From the NCBI RefSeq assembly GCF_048593165.1, contig NZ_CP184271.1: 64,000 nt of DNA, one strand, 5' to 3'. A program made the translations under genes and the position numbers. Source of the stretch: Pectobacterium sp013449375. Its GTDB lineage: Bacteria; Pseudomonadota; Gammaproteobacteria; Enterobacterales; Enterobacteriaceae. The notes under the pieces are model-generated. The model was not told the DNA's origin. It worked only from the letters and a program-made list of their open reading frames with translations, and did no database searches. Position 1 is the stretch's first letter; each line of letters begins with the position of its first letter. This document shows positions 28,364 to 36,184 of this stretch, piece after piece.

Positions 28364-28399
28364 AAACGGGCGTGGGGGAAACTCCACGCCCGTTTTACG
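28364..28399. terminator. Bidirectional terminator amtB / tesB
   Basis: Twelve-base stem AAACGGGCGTGG / CCACGCCCGTTT between convergent genes, with T on one side and A on the other. Confidence 0.85.
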
Positions 28400-28419
28400 T
28401 TATGAGGCTGCCACAATCT

Positions 28420-29283
28420 TTATGCTTGGCGGCGGCGCATCACCCCTTCCTGCACGCTGGATGCAACCAGCACACCTTCCCGAGTATAGAATTGCCCACG
28501 AACGAAGCCACGAGCACCGGATGCGGACGTACTTTCCACGGTGTATAACAGCCAGTCATCCAACCGGAAATCACGGTGGAACCACATTGAGTGATCGATA
28601 GTGGCAACCTGCATACCCGATTCTAAAAAGCCAACGCCATGAGGCTGCAAAGCTGTGAGTAGGAAATTGCAGTCAGATGTATAGCCAAGCAGGTATTGGT
28701 GAATACGCTTATCGTCCGGCAGCGGGCCGCTGGCACGGCACCAGACGTGCCGTACTGGTTCGTCGACTTCGCCTTTCAGTGGGTTATGGAATTTAACCGG
28801 GCGCATCTCAATCGGGCTGGCCTCAATAAACTTATCGCGAAAGCGGGGCGGCAGGAGATGTTGCATGTCTTGTGCGATTTCCTGCTCGGATTTTAGCGCT
28901 TCTGGCGGTGCAACGTCCGGCATTACATTCTGGTGTTCAAACCCTTCTTCATGGCTTTGGAATGAAGCCGTCATATAAAAAATAGGGCGACCATTCTGGA
29001 TGGCGCTGACACGTCTGGCGCTGAAACTGTTGCCATCGCGCAGGTTTTCAACGTCATAAATAATCGGTTTCTGGCTGTCGCCAGGCAGCAAAAAATAGCT
29101 GTGGAAAGAGTGAATGTTACGTTCGACGGGAACGGTCTGTTTGGCGGCCGACATGGCCTGACCTACGACTTGCCCGCCAAAGACCTGGCGCAGCCCCAAA
29201 TCATCGCTTTGTCCGCGAAATAGCCCTTCTTCGAGCTTCTCTAAATGCAGGAGGTCGAGAAGGTGTTGTAGTGGTTGACTCAT
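28420..29283 (-). CDS. tesB: Acyl-CoA thioesterase II
   Basis: TesB is a double hot-dog thioesterase that hydrolyses medium- and long-chain acyl-CoAs to free fatty acid and CoA. The 287 residues show the two hot-dog halves. The first includes GLRQVFGGQVVGQAMSAA, and the second includes IDHSMWFHRDFRLDDWLLY, with the conserved Asp of the catalytic Asp-Thr-Gln set. The length matches E. coli TesB. It is cytoplasmic and appears to be a single-gene unit. Confidence 0.96.
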   Translation of the reverse strand: MSQPLQHLLDLLHLEKLEEGLFRGQSDDLGLRQVFGGQVVGQAMSAAKQTVPVERNIHSFHSYFLLPGDSQKPIIYDVENLRDGNSFSARRVSAIQNGRPIFYMTASFQSHEEGFEHQNVMPDVAPPEALKSEQEIAQDMQHLLPPRFRDKFIEASPIEMRPVKFHNPLKGEVDEPVRHVWCRASGPLPDDKRIHQYLLGYTSDCNFLLTALQPHGVGFLESGMQVATIDHSMWFHRDFRLDDWLLYTVESTSASGARGFVRGQFYTREGVLVASSVQEGVMRRRQA

Positions 29284-29497
29284 GGTATCGGCCCCAATGG
29301 ATGAGAATGACGAGTTATCTGTTTGTTTTTTAATGTGTAAAATATCTTTTTATGTCTTTTTTTTTTGCAATAAATATGCGGCTTTTTGAAAAATATCGGA
29401 ATTTTGCACCATCATTATTGTGTCGGGTGAATCATACTCTTTATGAGTGCCGGTTTTCGATACCGGTAGTCTGACAATAATAAAGGAGACTGACCGA

Positions 29498-30079
29498 ATG
29501 AAATTATGGCATATCTTAGGCGGTATCACGTTATCGATGACTCTGGCTGCATGTGCACAGAGGAGTGATTATGGCGTTTCTCCTCAAAGTGGTGCACCTG
29601 TCACCAGTGTTTCTTCACAGCGTCCGGCTGTTGCGATGCCAGCGGTAACCGGTACGGTGAATATTCGTCAGCGCATTTCACTCCCTCACCACGCAGTGTT
29701 AACCGTTACGGTGTCTGATGCATCGCTGGCAGATGCGCCTTCAAAAGTCATTACTCAGCGTGTGACACGAACGGAAGGAAAGCAGGCACCTTTCCAATTC
29801 GAGTTACCGTATAACCCCGCTGATGTTCAGCCCAACGCGCGTATCTTACTCAGTGCAGCAATTGCAATCGATAATCGCATCGTGATGGTGACGGAAAACG
29901 TCTTACCAGTCATCAGCAACGGGGTAAATAACGCTGATTTGGTGCTGGTTCCTGTCGCTTCTGTTCCTTTACCGGCTAAGAATCAGGGATCAATGCTATC
30001 CAATCCGGCGAGTGAGACCCCTCATATGCTTCAAGGGCAGCCTGCTGCGTCATCTATGGCGCCACAGGCAACCTGGTAA
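29498..30079 (+). CDS. ybaY: YbaY family lipoprotein
   Basis: The 193-residue precursor has a lipoprotein signal ending LAAC (about Cys19) and one type III secretion pilotin-like YbaY domain with beta-rich character (TGTVNIRQRISLPHHAVLTVTVSDAS). A polar, low-complexity tail rich in Pro, Ser and Gln follows. I chose the ATG at 29498 because it has AAAGGAGA 12 bases upstream and a proper signal peptide; the frame is open further left. The function is unknown; an outer-membrane location is expected. Confidence 0.9.
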   Translation: MKLWHILGGITLSMTLAACAQRSDYGVSPQSGAPVTSVSSQRPAVAMPAVTGTVNIRQRISLPHHAVLTVTVSDASLADAPSKVITQRVTRTEGKQAPFQFELPYNPADVQPNARILLSAAIAIDNRIVMVTENVLPVISNGVNNADLVLVPVASVPLPAKNQGSMLSNPASETPHMLQGQPAASSMAPQATW

Positions 30080-30087
30080 TTCATCTG

Positions 30088-30112
30088 GATACGCGCCGTT
30101 ATGGCGCGTATC
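30088..30112. terminator. Hairpin at the ybaY / ybaZ junction
   Basis: Perfect 10-base stem GATACGCGCC / GGCGCGTATC, overlapping the end of ybaZ. No strong T run, so termination is plausible only. Confidence 0.45.
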
Positions 30113-30419
30113 GCCAGCGATATTTCGCAAGGTCAATCTTTCCCTGACGATTGAAAATAACTCCCTCTGCTTGCAGCGCTGATTTCTGGCGCACATAGTC
30201 TCCACCGACTAGTGATATTTCACCTTTACGATTGATGACCCGATGCCAGGGGAGTTTGCTGTCTTTCGGCAGGCGTTTTAATACTCCTCCAACTTGCCTT
30301 GATGCTCTGGGGGAATCGGCAAGCTGAGCGATGTCGCCATAAGTCGCTATTTTTCCATAAGGAATCGCCGCGACGATTTGAAAAACGCGCTGGCGGAAAT
30401 TATCGTTTTCTTCTGACAT
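30099..30419 (-). CDS. ybaZ: Alkyltransferase-like DNA repair protein YbaZ
   Basis: Atl proteins bind O6-alkylguanine in DNA and hand the lesion to nucleotide excision repair. The 106 residues resemble the DNA-binding domain of O6-alkylguanine transferases, but the active-site PCHRV reads PWHRV here, with Trp for Cys. That substitution defines the non-enzymatic Atl group. The lesion-binding helix reads RQVGGVLKRL. It is shorter than some E. coli annotations; the ATG at 30419 gives a compact single domain. Confidence 0.92.
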   Translation of the reverse strand: MSEENDNFRQRVFQIVAAIPYGKIATYGDIAQLADSPRASRQVGGVLKRLPKDSKLPWHRVINRKGEISLVGGDYVRQKSALQAEGVIFNRQGKIDLAKYRWRYAP

Positions 30420-30592
30420 CAGCGGGTGTTCCTGCTGTTCCTAAACCGATTGGGTATCATAGTGGCACAGTGGGGTGGGTAAGAAAACAACGGTTAGTCT
30501 GTGTTAGCTTGCAATTGCCTATCCCATCGCCGATAATGCCAACCGCTTTATGAGGCGCTGTCGTTATCAGCAAGCTGTTATAAAGTCGTCAA

Positions 30593-30706
30593 TGGAGGCC
30601 CTGTCGGTTCTCCCGCAACACTAACCTGTGGATTCGGTCAGGTCCGGAAGGAAGCAGCCGCAGCAGGAGACGTGTGTGCCGGGATGTAGCTGGCAGGGCC
30701 TCCACC
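30593..30706 (+). ncRNA. ffs: 4.5S RNA of the signal recognition particle
   Basis: The 114-base region folds as one long hairpin: TGGAGGCCCTG at the 5' end pairs perfectly with CAGGGCCTCCA at the 3' end. The apical part contains the conserved GGTCAGGTCCGGAAGGAAGC, with its GGAA tetraloop. This loop and the internal loops bind Ffh. The RNA and Ffh form the SRP that brings membrane proteins to FtsY. It is followed by a T run (30710-30714). Confidence 0.97.
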
Positions 30707-30983
30707 ATTTTTGCTCTTCTAGAGCCGCTTCATCGTCATCTTCATCTTTCTGTGCGTAAACCCAACGCTTTTTGCCATACGCCAATTTTCTGCCATCAAT
30801 CTGCTTTCTGGCATATATAAGAGCTAAACTGCCACTTTCAGTTTTACCATTCTTCGTTTCTTCGGAAGGATACCGTTCATCTTTAGCTGGTGGGTAATAA
30901 TTGCACCAATTATTACCTCTTCTGTTTTCATCACTGGATATACTATTAGTGATGTTATCGATGCGCTTGTTGTAAATGATCAA
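30621..30983 (-). pseudogene. Possible coding remnant running antisense into ffs
   Basis: The minus strand is open for 120 codons and reads plausible protein up to about EEQKW (30707), then enters the ffs gene antisense. The part outside ffs contains GSLALIYARKQIDGRKLAYG and an acidic stretch KDEDDDEAALEE. The start would be a TTG with no ribosome binding site. I do not recognise the sequence. It looks like a fragment whose 3' end was lost by joining to ffs, or a chance open frame in AT-rich DNA. Confidence 0.3.
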
Positions 30984-31161
30984 TGGGGAGGGGATAAACG
31001 TAGAAGTATGAGGGATAATTCATTTTCACTTAATATTTAAAAATACAATTTGTTACAAGTCTTACTCAATTAATACATCAAAAGGATAATAAAAACAAAG
31101 GCCGATAATATTATCGGCGCAGTGTAATTAATGTCAGTTTTTGTATGCGTTTCGTTAGGAG
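30984..31161. other. AT-rich spacer before hha
   Basis: No gene is seen. Apart from the hha terminator at its right side, the stretch is plain AT-rich DNA. Together with the doubtful frame to its left it forms a 455-base gap between ffs and hha. Confidence 0.5.
31087..31118 (-). terminator. Rho-independent terminator of tomB-hha
   Basis: GCCGATAATATTATCGGC (31101-31118) is a perfect 18-base palindrome. On the minus strand it is followed by CTTTGTTTTTATT. Confidence 0.8.
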
Positions 31162-31365
31162 TTAACGAACGTATCGCCATACTGCAGTAGGGACTTTGTC
31201 ATAAAGTTTGTTCATCGTCAGTTCTGCAAGGCGATGATCGGCTGCGGAAAAGAACATCTCCAGTTCATCATTAGAGAGTTCATACTTGTTTTTTTCAATA
31301 ACGCGTTCGAGAGTGTCAATGGTTGTGCATTTACGCAAACGCATCAAATAGTCGATTTTTTTCAT
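31162..31365 (-). CDS. hha: Hha/YmoA family nucleoid modulator
   Basis: Hha is a small protein that binds H-NS and strengthens silencing of horizontally acquired and virulence genes. The 67 residues (MKKIDYLMRLRKCTTIDTLERV...) match the family along their whole length, including ADHRLAELTMNKLYDK. It lies 54 bases after tomB on the same strand. In E. coli the pair is described as a toxin-antitoxin system with Hha as toxin. Confidence 0.96.
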   Translation of the reverse strand: MKKIDYLMRLRKCTTIDTLERVIEKNKYELSNDELEMFFSAADHRLAELTMNKLYDKVPTAVWRYVR

Positions 31366-31419
31366 AATGGCCTATGCAAGCAGTACCTGGTGGTTAAAAA
31401 AATACAAATAAATTATTGC

Positions 31420-31788
31420 TTAAGTTTTAGCTGGCGTACAGACGTTCTCCCCTGAGAACATTCCGAATAACTTTGATTTGGACTTCTGCCAGCGCCGAAG
31501 TTCAGCATCATTAATACCATAGTTGCTAAACAAGACGTAAGTATCATCCAAATACTTTTCAACCTGCTCTGAAAGCTCACTTTCGTTAGGGTATTTTATT
31601 TTAAATGTGAGAATAAACGTAGCGATATGCTCAATAAGTTCATTTAATTGGAGGTTGATCGCAGATGTTGGATCATTGACCCAACCGTGACTGCTATCGC
31701 CTAACGTCGCTATGCTTTCATCACACAGATTCTCACATAAGAATCTGAGTTGGGCAATATCATAATGTTTTGGTGTGTACTCATCCAT
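31420..31788 (-). CDS. tomB: TomB/YbaJ, antitoxin partner of Hha
   Basis: TomB counters Hha toxicity, in E. coli through oxygen-dependent oxidation of a conserved cysteine on Hha. The 122 residues begin MDEYTPKHYDIAQLRFLCENL and contain the conserved HGWVNDPTSAINLQLNELIEHIA (about 31-53). The C-terminal 15 residues differ from E. coli, as is usual. The tomB-hha order matches other enterobacteria. Confidence 0.94.
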   Translation of the reverse strand: MDEYTPKHYDIAQLRFLCENLCDESIATLGDSSHGWVNDPTSAINLQLNELIEHIATFILTFKIKYPNESELSEQVEKYLDDTYVLFSNYGINDAELRRWQKSKSKLFGMFSGENVCTPAKT

Positions 31789-32384
31789 ATCAATCCCTCC
31801 GTTAAGCCGTTATTCAGTGTTACTGCGGTTAACACCTGGTAAACAGGTAGACTGATGAAGCTTACAAGATAAAACGTTAACGTCGTTTCGTATTCATGTT
31901 GTTACAGACAGGGCGCTGAACCATTGTGATTTGTTCTGCAGTGAATGAGAAAACGATGATTATTGTCCCTCTCAGTATCTACTATGTCGCGAAATAGGGG
32001 TGGCGTAAATACCAACATCTCATGACTTAACCTTAAGTATAGCTATACCATGGTGGTTACGGTTACGTCATTCTATATATGACTATAGCAAAAACGTTCG
32101 TAAAGTTCGCGGATAATAGGTAAGGTTTTTACCGCTATTTATTTTGATTAATCCTCATATTTTTTGTTGTAACAATGAGCATAGAATAAATGTGGTTGCT
32201 GATTATTTAATTATTTCTATCTGAAAATATGAGAAATGACAGAAGGAATGCGAAGGAATTGTGCTGTGGATAAGCGAGCTTGGTGCTGGTTATCTTATTG
32301 TTTCAGCAGTTTTTTCATGTGTACATCCCGTACAGTCTTGTTAACGCCATAACACAGACTGTATCGGGATGGGGGCGAGAAAGA
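31789..32384. other. Long intergenic region tomB-rpmJ2, 596 bases
   Basis: No gene is supported. The region is AT-rich and must hold the tomB-hha promoter. It contains a 12-base palindrome GTATAGCTATAC at 32037-32048 and the long hairpin listed separately. Confidence 0.55.
32324..32371. repeat. Long imperfect hairpin downstream of rpmJ2
   Basis: CATCCCGTACAGTCT (32324-32338) pairs with AGACTGTATCGGGATG (32356-32371) over 15 base pairs with one bulged base and a 17-base loop. It begins 13 bases past the rpmJ2 stop. There is no T run on either side, so it is not a classical terminator. It could protect the 3' end of the rpmE2-rpmJ2 mRNA. Confidence 0.6.
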
Positions 32385-32528
32385 TTAACCTTTTTTCTTT
32401 TTTCCGCCTTGCACGGCCTTAAAGCGCGGATTGGATTTGCATATAACGTAAACTCGCCCGCGCCGGCGGACTACAATACAATCCTTATGACGATTTTTTG
32501 CTGAACGTAGCGAACTAAGCACCTGCAT
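32385..32528 (-). CDS. rpmJ2: 50S ribosomal protein L36, type B (zinc-independent)
   Basis: The 47-residue protein reads MQVLSSLRSAKNRHKDCIVV and ends SNPRFKAVQGGKKKKG. It matches the YkgO paralogue of L36, which lacks the full four-ligand zinc ribbon (only two cysteines remain). It replaces the zinc form when zinc is scarce. It lies 17 bases after rpmE2 on the same strand, with GAGGG before the ATG, and so belongs to the same Zur-controlled unit. Confidence 0.95.
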   Translation of the reverse strand: MQVLSSLRSAKNRHKDCIVVRRRGRVYVICKSNPRFKAVQGGKKKKG

Positions 32529-32545
32529 CTCATAGCCCTCTCTGA

Positions 32546-32794
32546 TTACTTGAAGAAGTTGCCAAAGCGCTGCTGGAAGCGCGCCGTGCTGCCTTCTTTG
32601 GAATATTCTTTTTGCTTCCCAGTGTAATAGGGATGCGATGCCGAAGAAATGTCAATGGTGACGTAAGGGTAGTTGGTACCCTCCAGCTCAATGGTTCGAT
32701 CGGTTTTAATCGTTGATCCTGTCCTGTAATAAACATCTGCGCTGGTATCATGAAATACCACCGTGCGATAGTCAGGATGAATACCTGCTTTCAT
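32546..32794 (-). CDS. rpmE2: 50S ribosomal protein L31, type B (zinc-independent)
   Basis: The 82 residues (MKAGIHPDYRTVVFHDTSAD...) match the YkgM form of L31. It has no cysteines at all, in contrast to the zinc-binding RpmE. On zinc starvation it displaces RpmE on the ribosome and so frees zinc. The Zur-type box just upstream and the linked rpmJ2 agree with this role. Confidence 0.96.
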   Translation of the reverse strand: MKAGIHPDYRTVVFHDTSADVYYRTGSTIKTDRTIELEGTNYPYVTIDISSASHPYYTGKQKEYSKEGSTARFQQRFGNFFK

Positions 32795-32803
32795 AGTTGC
32801 CTC

Positions 32804-32826
32804 TATTGTTATGTTATAACATATCT
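32804..32826 (-). promoter_or_regulatory. Zur-type operator of rpmE2-rpmJ2
   Basis: TGTTATGTTATAACA (32807-32821) matches the enterobacterial Zur core TGTTATANTATAACA at all but one fixed base. The flanks are AT-rich and partly symmetric. It lies 13 bases before the rpmE2 ATG, so bound Zur would block transcription when zinc is sufficient. Confidence 0.82.
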
Positions 32827-32977
32827 ATCATGTTGCGCTTTTTTGACATCAGGGTCAACCATTATGTTGTTGCAAGGTTGTAGTATTTTCTAAACCACTA
32901 TAGAAGCGGATAACGATGCAAACGGCTCTGTACTCGTTTGCTGAGAATGAACTGAGAAGGGAAGGGCTGGAAAGTAA

Positions 32978-33000
32978 AAAAGGCCGCTAGGCGGCCTTTT
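32978..33000 (-). terminator. Rho-independent terminator of acrAB
   Basis: Stem AAAAGGCCGC / GCGGCCTTTT with a TAG loop; on the minus strand a run of six T follows. Confidence 0.85.
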
Positions 33001-33027
33001 AGGGGAAATATTGATGGATGTTCAGCC

Positions 33028-36000
33028 TTAGTGCGCTGTTGTGTCGTCTACTTTCTTGCCGAAGCGACGGCGAACAACCACAAAGAACACGGGAACGAAG
33101 AAGATCGCTAGAATGGTCGCCGTAATCATCCCGCCCATTACGCCAGTACCAACGGCATTCTGTGCACCGGAACCTGCACCGCTACTGATTACCAACGGCA
33201 GTACACCAAGGATAAAGGCAAGAGATGTCATCAAAATTGGACGCAAACGCATACGAACGGCATCCAGCGTTGCTTCGATCAGCCCTTTCCCTTCTTTTTC
33301 CATCAGGTCTTTGGCAAATTCGACGATCAATATAGCGTTCTTCGCGGATAGCCCTATGGTTGTCAGCAGGCCCACCTTAAAGTAAACGTCGTTTTCAAGA
33401 CCTGTCATGTTTGCCGCAATCAATGCACCGATGATCCCTAATGGAACAACCAGCATGACGGAGAACGGTATTGACCAGCTCTCATAAAGCGCTGCCAGAC
33501 ACAGGAACACGACAATCAGTGAGATCGCATAGATTGCCGGTGCCTGGTTGCCGGATAACCGTTCCTGATAGGACATACCCGTCCATTCGTAGCCGATACC
33601 TTGCGGTAACTGGGCCACGAAACTTTCCATCAATGCCATCGCCTCACCGGTACTCTTACCTGGCGTGGCTTGGCCTTGGATCTGCATGGATGGTTGGCCG
33701 TTATAACGTTCCAGGCGCGGTGAACCATATTCCCAGTGGCTCTGCGTGAAGGCAGAGAATGGCACCATTTGCCCGTTGCTACCGCGGATGTACCAGTTTT
33801 TGATGTCATCTGGCAACATACGGAAAGGCGCATCAGCCTGAACGTAGACTTTCTTCACACGACCGCGATCGATAAAGTCATTTACATAAGAACCACCCAG
33901 CGTGGTTGCCAATGTTGAGCTGATATCTGACAGCGACACGCCAAGCGCTTGTGCTTTTTCCTGATCGATATCGAGACGGAACTGCGGTGTATCTTCCATC
34001 CCGTTAGGACGAACCTGCACCAGGGTATCAGGACGTTGTGCCGCCATGCCTAGCAGTTGGTTACGTGCTTCCGTCAGTTTTGCATGCCCAAGGTTAGCTT
34101 GGTCAATTAACTGGAAGTCGAAACCTGTTGCGGTACCCAGTTCGATAATCGCAGGAAGGTTGACTGCGAAAACCATAGCTTCTTTATACTGGCTAAAGGC
34201 CGCGTTTGCTCGGCCTGCAATCGCCATAACTTTATTTTCTGCGCCTTTTCGTTCACTCCAGTCACTCAGACTGGTGAAGGCCAGACCGACATTCTGCCCA
34301 CGGCCAGAGAACCCGAAGCCCGACACCGTAAATACAGATTTAACGTTACTTTTCTCATTTTCGAGATAGTAGTTCGTCATTCTGTCCATGATTTTCTGCG
34401 TGTTTTCCTGCGTTGCCCCTGAAGGCAACTGAACGATGTTCAGGAGAACACCCTGATCTTCGTCTGGCAGGAAGGACGTCGGCAAACGTAAGAACAGAAG
34501 TGCCAGGCCGACAACAATCAGCAGATAAATGACCAGATAACGGCCTGTGCTGCGTAGGATATTGGCTACGCTATCGGTGTAGTGATGCGTGCTTTTCTCA
34601 AACAGTCTGTTGAACCAGCCGAAGAAGCCTGTTTTCTCGCCGTGGTCGCCTTTAGCAATTGGTTTTAACAGTGTTGCACAAAGCGCTGGCGTCAAAATCA
34701 ACGCGACCAGCACAGACAATACCATCGCAGAAACGATGGTGATGGAGAACTGGCGGTAGATTGCCCCTGTGGAACCGCCGGTAAATGCCATTGGGACGAA
34801 TACGGCAGACAGTACCAGTGCAATACCAACCAACGCGCCCTGGATCTGCTCCATGGAGCGTTTGGTCGCTTCTTTCGGCGGCAAACCTTCTTCCGCCATG
34901 ACACGTTCCACGTTTTCCACCACAACGATGGCGTCATCCACCAGAAGCCCGATGGCGAGCACCATTGCGAACATCGTCAGGGTGTTAATGGAATAGCCAA
35001 ACGCGGAAAGGATGGCAAATGTCCCCAGCAAGACGACCGGCACCGCGATAGTGGGGATCAGCGTGGCACGGAAGTTCTGCAAGAACAGATACATCACAAG
35101 GAATACCAGTACGATAGCTTCCACCAGCGTTTTCACGACTTCGTTGATCGAGATCTTAACGAAAGGTGTTGTATCGTATGGGTAAACGACTTTCAGACCA
35201 GCAGGGAAGAACTCTTCCGCCTTGGTCAATGCATTTTTGACTGCGGTTGCCGTATCCAGCGCATTCGCGCCGGTTGCCAGCTTAATACCGATACCAGCAG
35301 CAGGTTTGCCGTTAAAACGAGCAATAACGTCATAGCCTTCCGCGCCCAACTCAACGCGAGCAACATCTTTAAGGCGCACCTGAGATCCATCCGAATTAAC
35401 TTTCAGCAGTATTTTAGAAAACTCCTCTGCTGAATTCAGACGGGTCTGCGCAATGATGGAAGCATTCAATTGCTGGCCGGGAACCGGTGGCGCGCCACCT
35501 AATTGTCCTGCGGCAATCTGGTTGTTTTGAACCCGGATTGCAGTGGTGACATCAGTTGCGGTTAATTGGTAATTATTCAGTTTGTTTGGATCTAGCCAGA
35601 TACGCATCGCGTATTGGGAACCAAACAGCTGTGCATCACCTACACCAGATGTACGGCTGATAGGGTCTTTAACGTTAGCGGCTACATAGTCAGCGATATC
35701 CGCCTGCGACATTTTACCGTCTTCACTGATGAAGGCGGCAACCATAAGGAAGCTGCTACTTGATTTCTGGACGTTAACCCCTTGTTGCTGTACTTCCTGC
35801 GGCAGCAGCGGCATGGCCAGTTGCAGTTTGTTCTGCACCTGGACCTGCGCGATGTCCGCGTCCGTACCTGCTTCAAACGTCAGCGTAATCTGAACCGTAC
35901 CAGAAGAGTCACTGCTTGATGACATATACATCAGGTTATCGATACCGTTCATATTCTGTTCGATAACCTGCGTCACGGAATCTTGCAGCGTTGATGCATC

Positions 36001-36156
36001 GGCCCCTGGATAAGTTGCTGTTACGTCAATCGCGGGTGGTGCAATCGTTGGATACTGGGCAATCGGTAATTTAACAATTGCCAGTAACCCCGTCAGCATC
36101 ACCATGATGGCGAGTACCCATGCAAAAATGGGTCGATCTATAAAAAACTTAGCCAT
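33028..36156 (-). CDS. acrB: RND multidrug efflux pump AcrB
   Basis: AcrB is the proton-driven inner-membrane pump of the AcrAB-TolC system. It exports drugs, detergents, bile salts and plant antimicrobials. The 1042 residues have the RND layout of twelve helices and two large periplasmic loops. The proton-relay aspartates are in LLVDDAIVVVENVERV (about 407-408), and the partner lysine is in TTIGLSAKNAILIVEFAKD. It follows acrA by 28 bases. In Pectobacterium the pump would help tolerate host phytoalexins; that is an inference from related work on soft-rot and fire-blight bacteria. Confidence 0.97.
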   Translation of the reverse strand: MAKFFIDRPIFAWVLAIMVMLTGLLAIVKLPIAQYPTIAPPAIDVTATYPGADASTLQDSVTQVIEQNMNGIDNLMYMSSSSDSSGTVQITLTFEAGTDADIAQVQVQNKLQLAMPLLPQEVQQQGVNVQKSSSSFLMVAAFISEDGKMSQADIADYVAANVKDPISRTSGVGDAQLFGSQYAMRIWLDPNKLNNYQLTATDVTTAIRVQNNQIAAGQLGGAPPVPGQQLNASIIAQTRLNSAEEFSKILLKVNSDGSQVRLKDVARVELGAEGYDVIARFNGKPAAGIGIKLATGANALDTATAVKNALTKAEEFFPAGLKVVYPYDTTPFVKISINEVVKTLVEAIVLVFLVMYLFLQNFRATLIPTIAVPVVLLGTFAILSAFGYSINTLTMFAMVLAIGLLVDDAIVVVENVERVMAEEGLPPKEATKRSMEQIQGALVGIALVLSAVFVPMAFTGGSTGAIYRQFSITIVSAMVLSVLVALILTPALCATLLKPIAKGDHGEKTGFFGWFNRLFEKSTHHYTDSVANILRSTGRYLVIYLLIVVGLALLFLRLPTSFLPDEDQGVLLNIVQLPSGATQENTQKIMDRMTNYYLENEKSNVKSVFTVSGFGFSGRGQNVGLAFTSLSDWSERKGAENKVMAIAGRANAAFSQYKEAMVFAVNLPAIIELGTATGFDFQLIDQANLGHAKLTEARNQLLGMAAQRPDTLVQVRPNGMEDTPQFRLDIDQEKAQALGVSLSDISSTLATTLGGSYVNDFIDRGRVKKVYVQADAPFRMLPDDIKNWYIRGSNGQMVPFSAFTQSHWEYGSPRLERYNGQPSMQIQGQATPGKSTGEAMALMESFVAQLPQGIGYEWTGMSYQERLSGNQAPAIYAISLIVVFLCLAALYESWSIPFSVMLVVPLGIIGALIAANMTGLENDVYFKVGLLTTIGLSAKNAILIVEFAKDLMEKEGKGLIEATLDAVRMRLRPILMTSLAFILGVLPLVISSGAGSGAQNAVGTGVMGGMITATILAIFFVPVFFVVVRRRFGKKVDDTTAH

Positions 36157-36184
36157 GAATTATACCGGCTCCTGTTAGAACGTC

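Noticed and set aside
30593..30706. tRNA-like integration site at ffs
   Set aside because: There is no integrase gene nearby and no direct repeat of the ffs 3' end was seen within the window, so an integrated element cannot be claimed.
32037..32048. Palindrome GTATAGCTATAC upstream of tomB
   Set aside because: It is short, in AT-rich DNA, and matches no operator I know; chance is likely.
32275..32320. Seven-codon frame MKKLLKQ on the minus strand past the rpmJ2 hairpin
   Set aside because: Too short to judge and without a convincing ribosome binding site.
32280..32504. 74-codon open frame on the plus strand near 32400
   Set aside because: It is antisense to rpmJ2, which is read clearly on the minus strand.
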